Notes under the pieces: model-generated
Databases searched by the model: none
What the model was told of the DNA's origin: nothing
What the model saw: the letters and a program-made list of their open reading frames with translations, nothing else
Shown: in pieces, positions 58,402-64,000 of the stretch
Numbering within the stretch: position 1 is the first letter of the stretch
How the letters are laid out: the number at the start of each line of letters is the position of its first letter
Made by a program: the position numbers and the translations under genes
DNA from: Streptomyces sp. R21
Lineage (GTDB): Bacteria > Actinomycetota > Actinomycetes > Streptomycetales > Streptomycetaceae
Length of the DNA stretch: 64,000 nt
Assembly (NCBI RefSeq): GCF_041051975.1
Contig: NZ_CP163435.1
Span: 1,302,001-1,366,000 of the forward strand
Reading direction: 5' to 3'

Positions 58402-60036
58402 CTACTCCGCCCTCCTCAGCAGCATCGCCCCCGACGGCACTCCCCCGCCCGCCGTCACCACCGCGAGCCGGGCGTCCTCGACCTGGCGCCCGTGCGCGTC
58501 GCCGCGCAGTTGCAGCATGGCCTCGCGGACGAAGCCGTAGCCGTGCAGGCGGCCGGCCGAAAGCTGGCCGCCGTGCGGGTTCAGCGTGAGGTCGCCGTCC
58601 AGGGCGATGGTCTTGCCGCCGGCGATGAAGTCGGTCGCCTCGCCCGGCCCGCAGAAGCCGAGGCCCTCGATCCAGGACAGGGCGTTGAAGGTGAACCCGT
58701 CGTAGAGGAGCGCCACGTCGACATCGGCGGGGGTGAGGTCGGTGCGGGTCCACAGGTGGGCGGAGGGGCCCTGGGACTGGGGTGTGTGGGTCAGGGTGTC
58801 CTGGTCCCAGCTGAGCCGTTCGAGAACGGCCGTGCCCACGGACTCGACCAGGACGGCCGGGCGGGGGCGGTCGTACGCCGTCTCGATCGCCGACACCACG
58901 ACGGCCACCGCTCCGTCGCACGGGACGTCGCAGTCGTAGAGGCCGAACGGGGTCGTGATCATCCGGGCGTCGAAGTAGTCGTCGAGCGTCATCGGGTCGC
59001 GGTGCAGGGCTTCGGGGTTGCGGGCCGCGCCCGCCCTGGCGGTGACGGCGATCGCACCGAGGGCCTCGCGGCCTACGCCGTAACGGTGCATGTAGTGGGA
59101 AGCGTTGCAGCCGATCCACTGGGCGGCCGACATGGCTCCGAAGGGCGCCCGGAACTCGAACATGCCGGTGGCGCGCGCACCGGAGGTCTCCCAGCGGCCG
59201 GACCGGACCATGGCCGCGTGGGAGGACTCCCAGACCGTACGGAAGCACAGCACATGGCGGCACAGGCCGGCCGCGACCGCCAGCATGCCCGCGGTGATCG
59301 AGCCGATCTGGCCCGGCACTTCGCCCGCGCCATTGACCCAGGTGGGCCGGAGCTGCAGGGCCTCGGTGAGGGCGGTGACGCCACCCTCGCTCATGCCGTC
59401 GGGGCGTGGGCCGGGGTAGGTGGAGAGCCCGTCGATGTCGTCGAGGTCGAGCCCGGCGTCCGCGACCGCGGCCAGGCAGGCGTCGACGGTCAGGGAGAGC
59501 GGGTCGACCATCAGGCGGCGGCCCACACGTGACTGCCCTACGCCGGTCAGCGCGACCTTGTCCTCGTACTTCCGCGGGGAGGCCATGGGCCGTGCCCGGA
59601 CCTCGCGTGGTGCGGGCAACGGGCCTTCCGCGGTCTCCGGGTCCGGCTCGAACAGGGGGACGTACACGTCCTCTTCGAGCTGCTCGAAGCGCACGCGGAC
59701 CGGCATGCCGACCCTTACCTCGTCCGGCGCGCAGCCCACGATGTTGGTGGTCAGCCGCGCCCGGTCGTCCTCGACGAGGGCGACCACGGAGACGACGTAC
59801 GGCGGCGGGAACTTCGGCAGCCAGGTCTGGTGGTTGACGCTGAAGCCGACGACCACGGCCCGGCCCGAGACGGGAGCGAGGGCCACGGCGCGGCTTCTGC
59901 ACGAGGGGCACACCGGCAGCGGCGGGTGGAAGTACCGTCCGCAGTCCGCGCAGTGGGAGATCCTGAGCACCCCGTCGGCGCCGGACCTCCAGAACTCGGC
60001 GCTGGCGAGCGTGGGTTGAGGCAGGGGCCGGGTCAT
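58402..60036 (-). CDS. DUF35 (zinc ribbon/OB fold) fused to a thiolase-like SCP-x/Ltp2-type protein
   Basis: The 544-residue protein is a fusion. Residues 1-150 are a DUF35 domain: a zinc ribbon with C29-x2-C32 and C43-x2-C46, followed by an acyl-CoA-binding OB fold (GFSVNHQTWLPKFPPPYVVS, NIVGCAPDEVRVGMPVRV). Residues about 160-544 are a thiolase of the lipid-transfer group: GVGQSRVGRRLMVDPLSLTV, GLCRHVLCFRTVWESSHAA, CNASHYMHRYGVGREALG, LLYDGFTFNALSWIEGLGFC and NPHGGQLSAGRLHGYGFVRE. In steroid side-chain degradation, separate Ltp2 and ChsH2-DUF35 proteins form a retro-aldolase; here the two units are in one chain. Its start overlaps the thiolase stop by one base (TGATG). A retro-aldol C-C cleavage is the best guess. 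Confidence 0.85.
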   Translation of the reverse strand: MTRPLPQPTLASAEFWRSGADGVLRISHCADCGRYFHPPLPVCPSCRSRAVALAPVSGRAVVVGFSVNHQTWLPKFPPPYVVSVVALVEDDRARLTTNIVGCAPDEVRVGMPVRVRFEQLEEDVYVPLFEPDPETAEGPLPAPREVRARPMASPRKYEDKVALTGVGQSRVGRRLMVDPLSLTVDACLAAVADAGLDLDDIDGLSTYPGPRPDGMSEGGVTALTEALQLRPTWVNGAGEVPGQIGSITAGMLAVAAGLCRHVLCFRTVWESSHAAMVRSGRWETSGARATGMFEFRAPFGAMSAAQWIGCNASHYMHRYGVGREALGAIAVTARAGAARNPEALHRDPMTLDDYFDARMITTPFGLYDCDVPCDGAVAVVVSAIETAYDRPRPAVLVESVGTAVLERLSWDQDTLTHTPQSQGPSAHLWTRTDLTPADVDVALLYDGFTFNALSWIEGLGFCGPGEATDFIAGGKTIALDGDLTLNPHGGQLSAGRLHGYGFVREAMLQLRGDAHGRQVEDARLAVVTAGGGVPSGAMLLRRAE

Positions 60037-61178
60037 CACACCAGCTCGATGATCGTGGCGTTCGCGGTGCCGCCGCCCTCGCACATGGTCTGAAGCCCGT
60101 AGCGGAGGTTCTCGCGCCGCATCCGGGCCAGCAGCCGTGTCATCAGGATGGCGCCGGAACCGCCGAGCGGGTGACCGACAGCGATCGCCCCGCCCAGCGG
60201 GTTCAGCCGCTCGGGGTCGGCGCCGGTCTCGGCCAGCCAGGCCAACGGCACCGGGGCGAAGGCCTCGTTGACCTCGTAGACGCCGATGTCCTCGATGGTC
60301 AGGCCGGAGCGGCGCAGCACCTTCTCGGTCGCCGGGATCGGGCCGAGCAGCATCGTGATCGGGTCCGCGCCGCTGACCGCTCCCGAGTGGTAGCGGGCGA
60401 TCGGCGTGAGGCCGAGCTCGCGGGCATGCTCCGGGGTGGTGATGAGCAGGGCGGCCGCGCCGTCGGAGATCTGGGAGGAGTTCCCGGCGTGGATCACGCC
60501 GTCCTCCTTGAACGACGGCTTGAGTGCGGCGAGTTTCTCCACCGAGGTGCCGCGCCGCAGTCCCTCGTCCACGCCGAACTTGGTGCCGTCGACCTCGATC
60601 GGCACGATGTGGTCCTCGAAGACACCCGCGTCGATCGCGGCGGCGGCCTTCGCGTGCGACTCGGAGGCGAACTCGTCCAGGCGGGTGCGGCTCAACTTCC
60701 AGCGCTCGGCGATGAGTTCGGCGCCGACGCCCTGGCTGAACTCGAAGCCGTCATAGCGGGCTATCGCCTTGGGGCCGTACGGCTGACCGGTGGTCCGGTG
60801 CGAGCCGAGCGGCACCCGGCTCATGGTCTCGACGCCTCCCGCGACCACGAGGTCGTACTGGCCCGCCATGACGGCGTGCGCGGCCTGGTCGACCGCCTGC
60901 TGGCTGGAGCCGCAGGCCCGGTTGACCGTGACGGCCGGGACGTGTTCGGGCCAGCCGGCGGCGAGCACCGCGAACCGGCCGACGTTGCTGGACTGATCGC
61001 CGATCTGGGTGACACAGCCCCAGATCACGTCGTCCACGGTGCCGGGGTCGATGCCGGTGCGCTCGGCGAGGGCCTTGAGCACCTCGGCCGACAGATCCGC
61101 CGCGTGCACCGGGGCGAGCGTGCCGTTGCGCTTGCCGATGGGTGTGCGTACGGCGTCGACGATGACGGCGTCTCGCAT
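60036..61178 (-). CDS. Acetyl-CoA acyltransferase (3-ketoacyl-CoA thiolase)
   Basis: The 380-residue degradative thiolase has the nucleophile C89 in VNRACGSSQQAVDQA, NEAFAPVPLAWL, H336 in GGAIAVGHPLGGSGA, and C366 in TMCEGGGTANA, completing the Cys-His-Cys active site. The sequence resembles FadA5-like thiolases that act on bulky side chains, though this is not certain. It cleaves a 3-ketoacyl-CoA to a shortened acyl-CoA plus acetyl-CoA or propionyl-CoA. The ATG at 61178 follows AAGGGAG; gene order places it after the racemase and before the DUF35-thiolase fusion. Confidence 0.92.
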   Translation of the reverse strand: MRDAVIVDAVRTPIGKRNGTLAPVHAADLSAEVLKALAERTGIDPGTVDDVIWGCVTQIGDQSSNVGRFAVLAAGWPEHVPAVTVNRACGSSQQAVDQAAHAVMAGQYDLVVAGGVETMSRVPLGSHRTTGQPYGPKAIARYDGFEFSQGVGAELIAERWKLSRTRLDEFASESHAKAAAAIDAGVFEDHIVPIEVDGTKFGVDEGLRRGTSVEKLAALKPSFKEDGVIHAGNSSQISDGAAALLITTPEHARELGLTPIARYHSGAVSGADPITMLLGPIPATEKVLRRSGLTIEDIGVYEVNEAFAPVPLAWLAETGADPERLNPLGGAIAVGHPLGGSGAILMTRLLARMRRENLRYGLQTMCEGGGTANATIIELV

Positions 61179-61201
61179 GACAACTCCCTTGATCAGTACG
61201 G

Positions 61202-62311
61202 TCATTCGGGGACGCGCACGCCCCAGTCGCGGAACACGGCTCGGGTGTCCGCGCCCACCGCCGGGGCCACCCCGCCCGGGCTGGACGGCGTCGCCGAGAA
61301 GCGGGGCGCGGCGGCGGGCTGGACCACTCCGTCGCGGGTGAACAGGCTTGCGCGGGCGGCGAGATGGGGGTGGGCGGCCGCCTCCGTGAGGCTCAGGACG
61401 GGCGCCACACAGGCATCCGTGCCCTCGAAGAGCTCGGCCCACTCGTCCCGGGTGCGTTCCGCGAACCGCTTCGTCAGCAGCTGCCGCAGCTCCGGCCAGG
61501 CCGAGCGGTCGTGCTGCCGGTCCGGGTCCACGTCCAGGCCGAGCAGGTCGAGCAGGCTCCGGTAGAACTTGCGCTCCAGCGCGCCGACGGCCACATGGCG
61601 GCCGTCCTTGGTCTCGTACACGGCGTAGAAGGGCCAGCCGCCGTCGAAGCGGTTGACGCCCCGCTCGTCGCTCCACTCGTCGCGCGCGAGCTTGGCGAAG
61701 GTGCTGGCGAGGAGGTGGGCGGTGCCGTCGACGATGGCGGCGTCGACGACCTGGCCCTGGCCGGTGCGCCGGGCGGAGTGCAGGGCGGCCAGGATGCCGA
61801 TGACGAGGTAGCAGCCGCCGCCCCCGAAGTCGCCGACGAGGTTCAGCGGGATCTGCGGCGGGCCGTCCGGGTCGCCGATGGCGCCGAGCGCGCCGGTCAG
61901 CGCGATGTAGGTGATGTCGTGTCCGGCCGCTGCGGCGAGCGGTCCGTCCTGGCCCCAGCCGGTCATGCGGCCGTAGACGAGGCGGGGGTTGCGGGCCAGG
62001 CAGTCGTGCGGGCCGATGCCGAGGCGTTCGGTGACGCCGGGGCGGAAGCCCTCGATCAACACGTCGGCACGCTCGACGAGTTGGAGGAGCGCGGCGGTCT
62101 CCGTCGGGTTCTTCAGGTCGAGTACGACCGACCGCTTGCCCCGGTTGAGCACGTCCGCCGGTCCGCCCGCGTCCGGTTCGTCGGCCCGCCCCGGTCGGTC
62201 CACACGGACGACCTCCGCGCCGAGGTCGGCCAGGAGCATCCCGGCGAACGGCCCCGGTCCGATGCCGCCGAGTTCGACGACCCGGCAGCCCGCGAGAGGT
62301 CCCGCCGTCAC
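61202..62311 (-). CDS. Alpha-methylacyl-CoA racemase (CaiB/BaiF family III)
   Basis: The 369-residue protein belongs to the CoA-transferase family III fold, and the three active-site residues of alpha-methylacyl-CoA racemase are visible: H131 in GHDITYIALTGALGAIG, D161 in NLVGDFGGGG, and E246 in VGALERKFY. These distinguish it from true CoA transferases. The enzyme interconverts (2R)- and (2S)-2-methylacyl-CoA esters so that branched isoprenoid chains can be beta-oxidised, as in sterol side chains, bile acids and pristanic acid. The GTG at 62311 lies 2 bases after the enoyl-CoA hydratase stop, with GGAAGGGG upstream. Confidence 0.92.
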   Translation of the reverse strand: MTAGPLAGCRVVELGGIGPGPFAGMLLADLGAEVVRVDRPGRADEPDAGGPADVLNRGKRSVVLDLKNPTETAALLQLVERADVLIEGFRPGVTERLGIGPHDCLARNPRLVYGRMTGWGQDGPLAAAAGHDITYIALTGALGAIGDPDGPPQIPLNLVGDFGGGGCYLVIGILAALHSARRTGQGQVVDAAIVDGTAHLLASTFAKLARDEWSDERGVNRFDGGWPFYAVYETKDGRHVAVGALERKFYRSLLDLLGLDVDPDRQHDRSAWPELRQLLTKRFAERTRDEWAELFEGTDACVAPVLSLTEAAAHPHLAARASLFTRDGVVQPAAAPRFSATPSSPGGVAPAVGADTRAVFRDWGVRVPE

Positions 62312-62313
62312 GG

Positions 62314-63078
62314 TCAGCGCCCCTTCCAGACCGGCGCCCGCTTCTCCGCGAAGGCCGCCGCCCCTTCCCGGGCGTCCTGTGACTGGAACACCGGCTCGGC
62401 GATGTCGAACTGCCTGCCCCATGCCTCGTCCAGGGTCCAGTCGGCGGTGGAGCGGGCGATCTCCTTGGTCGCCGCGACCGCCAGGGGGCCGTTCTTCGCG
62501 ATGGTCTCGGCGAGTTCGAGTGCGCCGTCGAGTGCGCCGCCCTCGTCGGTGAGCCGGTTGATGAGGCCGTAGGCGGCGGCGCGTTCGGCGTCGATCGGCT
62601 GACCGGTCAGCAGTAGTTCCACGGCGATGGCGTACGGGATCCGGCGCGGCAGATGAAGGGCCGCACCCGCGCGGGCGACGAGCGACCGGGTCACCTCGGG
62701 CACGCCGAGCCGTGCCGTGCGGGCGGCCACGACCAGGTCGCAGGCCAGCAGGAGTTCGAAGCCGCCGGCCAGGGCCCAGCCCTCGACCGCGGCGATGAGC
62801 GGTTTGCGCGGCGGGGTCATGCTGATCCCGCACAGTCCGCGGCCCTCGATCGCGGGCGTCTCGCCCTTCAGCCACGCCTTGAGGTCCATGCCCGCCGAGA
62901 ACGTGCCGCCCGCCCCGGTGAGCACGCCGACCCTCAGCTCGTCCGACTCGTCCAGTTCGTCCACCGCGGCCGCGACTCCGGCGGCCACTCCGGCGTCCAG
63001 CGCGTTCTTCTTCGCCGGGCGGTTGATCGTGATGACCTGGACCGCGCCCCGGCGTTCCACCAGTACTTCGTCCGACAC
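62314..63078 (-). CDS. Enoyl-CoA hydratase/isomerase 2
   Basis: The 254-residue crotonase-fold protein has INRPAKKNALDAGVA, FSAGMDLKAWLKGE and VEGWALAGGFELLLACDLVV. Of the two hydratase glutamates, the first is present in GGFELLLA; the second region reads VPEVTRSLVARAGAALHLPR, with glutamate in PEV but a rearranged GIIPGAGG segment. It could be a hydratase, isomerase or hydrolase for an atypical acyl-CoA. The GTG at 63078 follows AGGAGG, preferred over open codons reaching 63099. Confidence 0.85.
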   Translation of the reverse strand: MSDEVLVERRGAVQVITINRPAKKNALDAGVAAGVAAAVDELDESDELRVGVLTGAGGTFSAGMDLKAWLKGETPAIEGRGLCGISMTPPRKPLIAAVEGWALAGGFELLLACDLVVAARTARLGVPEVTRSLVARAGAALHLPRRIPYAIAVELLLTGQPIDAERAAAYGLINRLTDEGGALDGALELAETIAKNGPLAVAATKEIARSTADWTLDEAWGRQFDIAEPVFQSQDAREGAAAFAEKRAPVWKGR

Positions 63079-63095
63079 GTATGCCTCCTGGATTC

Positions 63096-64000
63096 TCAAT
63101 TGACGGCGAACCTGGCCAGTTCATGCGCGACCATGCCGTCCAGGTCGTCGGCGGGCGGAGCCGGCAGTTCGACGGCGCGGTCGCGGGTCGGCAGGAGTAC
63201 GACGGCCGTACCGGGGGTGGTGACCTCGCCCCGCTGGTTCTCGCAGCGCACCTCGATGTGCACCTCGGCCCGCCCGTCCACCTGACGTTTGTCGACGACG
63301 GTGCCGCGTACCCAGGTGGTGTCGCCCTGGTAGTTGAACTTCCGGTGCTCGCAGCGGAGTTTCCACAGCCAGCCGTCGTCGCCGATCCAGTCGGTGAGCA
63401 GATGGCACAGCCAGGTCTCGCGCATGCCGCCGTAGTCGTAGGGGCCCGGCAGGCCCAACTCCCTTGCCCGTTCCGGCTCCCAGTGCAGGCGCTGCACGGT
63501 GTCGGGGATGTTCAGCGGGTTCGACGGGTAGAGGCCGGGTGCCTTGCGGCGGACCTTCGCGGCGATCCCGAACGCGCCGGGCGGGGTGAGCTGCATGCCC
63601 CAGCCCAGGTGCCAGACGACCACGTCGGTGGTGGTCAACGGCCCTTTCACCCGGGGCTGGAGCTCCTCGCCGATCTCGATGTCCTCCCAATAGCGGGGCT
63701 CGGCGCCGCGCCGGGTCTCGGCCGCGTAGGCCGCGTCGATCTCGGCGAGTTGGTCGGCGGTGTACGGCTGTTGGACGAGTTGTTCCTTCGCCCGCTTCTT
63801 CGAGGTGTGCCGCTCGGCGTTGATCCACGTGCCGCGCCGCAGAGCGTGCATCTCGCCGCGCCCGTTGGCGTAGAGGTAGTCGCGGACCACGTGGGCCGTG
63901 CGCCCGCCGAAGCGGCTGGGCTTGAGGTGGACACCCACCTGGGTCTGCAACACCCGGCAGCGGTCGCCGAGTTGGAGCGGGCGCCACCACTCGAACTCCA
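63096..64000 (-). CDS. MaoC/FAS1-like hot-dog dehydratase, start beyond right edge
   Basis: About 301 residues are visible and the frame is open to the right edge, so the N-terminus is missing. The sequence (EFEWWRPLQLGDRCRV, YWEDIEIGEELQPRVKGPLT, WEPERARELGLPGPYDYGGM, DDGWLWKLRCEHRKFNYQGD, TTWVRGTVVDK) matches double hot-dog proteins joining an FAS1-like N-terminal hydratase domain to a MaoC-like one. They hydrate enoyl-CoA esters, often of bulky substrates, independently of crotonases. It is the first visible gene of a five-gene leftward beta-oxidation operon; 17 bases separate it from enoyl-CoA hydratase 2. Confidence 0.8.
   Translation of the reverse strand, partial: EFEWWRPLQLGDRCRVLQTQVGVHLKPSRFGGRTAHVVRDYLYANGRGEMHALRRGTWINAERHTSKKRAKEQLVQQPYTADQLAEIDAAYAAETRRGAEPRYWEDIEIGEELQPRVKGPLTTTDVVVWHLGWGMQLTPPGAFGIAAKVRRKAPGLYPSNPLNIPDTVQRLHWEPERARELGLPGPYDYGGMRETWLCHLLTDWIGDDGWLWKLRCEHRKFNYQGDTTWVRGTVVDKRQVDGRAEVHIEVRCENQRGEVTTPGTAVVLLPTRDRAVELPAPPADDLDGMVAHELARFAVN

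Noticed and set aside
17000..64000. KstR/KstR2-type steroid operators
   Set aside because: The TnnAACnnGTTnnA and AnCAAGnnCTTGnT patterns were looked for by eye in the promoter gaps and not found; the sites present are TnnACC/GGTnnA and the 17-bp palindrome.
1..64000. CRISPR arrays, tRNA or rRNA genes
   Set aside because: No regularly spaced direct repeats, no tRNA-like cloverleaf with a T-loop and no rRNA segments were recognised on either strand.

Overview
The window is very GC-rich actinobacterial DNA, almost certainly from a Streptomyces. Reasons: strong third-position GC bias, GGAGG-type ribosome sites, frequent GTG/TTG starts, an NfeD-type gene and a RIO kinase of streptomycete style, and one copy of a GC-rich hairpin repeat typical of Streptomyces. 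No tRNA, rRNA, CRISPR array or replication origin was seen.

Left part (1-17 kb). A Tc-type toxin locus is read leftward: a TcB-TcC fusion of about 2316 residues, followed by the start of a TcA subunit that runs off the left edge. The C-terminal payload of the fusion carries an HxxxxxxD plus HxH pair like LAS-family zinc metallopeptidases. Next come an aromatic-ring-type FAD monooxygenase, a broken beta-helix gene, an NfeD-like membrane protein, a RIO kinase and a secreted cyclophilin. Between about 13.3 and 17.0 kb lies a graveyard of IS and integrase fragments (IS701-, IS5- and IS256-like, tyrosine recombinase) plus a truncated gene of unknown function. I read this as the left scar of an acquired island.

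Catabolic island (17-64 kb, continuing past the right edge). About 45 genes are nearly all enzymes of an aerobic degradation pathway. (a) 17-27.7 kb: MFS transporter, three-component P450 system, Baeyer-Villiger monooxygenase, SDRs, two NTF2-fold proteins, cyclase-family hydrolase. (b) 27.8-36.3 kb: fused alpha/beta 2-oxoacid dehydrogenase E1, TetR regulator, acyl-CoA dehydrogenase, zinc alcohol dehydrogenase, enoyl-CoA hydratase, acyl-CoA ligase, SDR. (c) 36.4-48.9 kb: IclR regulator and a meta-cleavage block (KstD-like dehydrogenase, type I extradiol dioxygenase, C-C hydrolase, 2-hydroxypentadienoate hydratase, acylating acetaldehyde dehydrogenase, 4-hydroxy-2-oxovalerate aldolase), a second ferredoxin, two mycofactocin-type SDRs and an amidohydrolase. 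(d) 48.9-64 kb: three further acyl-CoA dehydrogenases, a tandem GntR regulator, a second P450, a second alcohol dehydrogenase, and a beta-oxidation operon with a DUF35-thiolase fusion, thiolase, alpha-methylacyl-CoA racemase, enoyl-CoA hydratase and MaoC-like hydratase.

Together these genes describe oxidation of a hydrophobic polycyclic or branched isoprenoid-like compound, formation and meta-cleavage of a catechol ring, and CoA-dependent degradation of the remainder. The enzyme types overlap strongly with steroid catabolism, but KshAB, HsaAB, an Mce importer and KstR-type sites are not seen, so the substrate is not assigned. Three repeated operator families, found by eye, tie the island together: a 17-bp GTTCCGCTnAGCGGAAC palindrome (five sites, tentatively IclR), TnnACC/GGTnnA sites in 16- and 20-bp forms (eight sites, tentatively TetR), and a TGAGTATAC pair flanking the tandem GntR gene.
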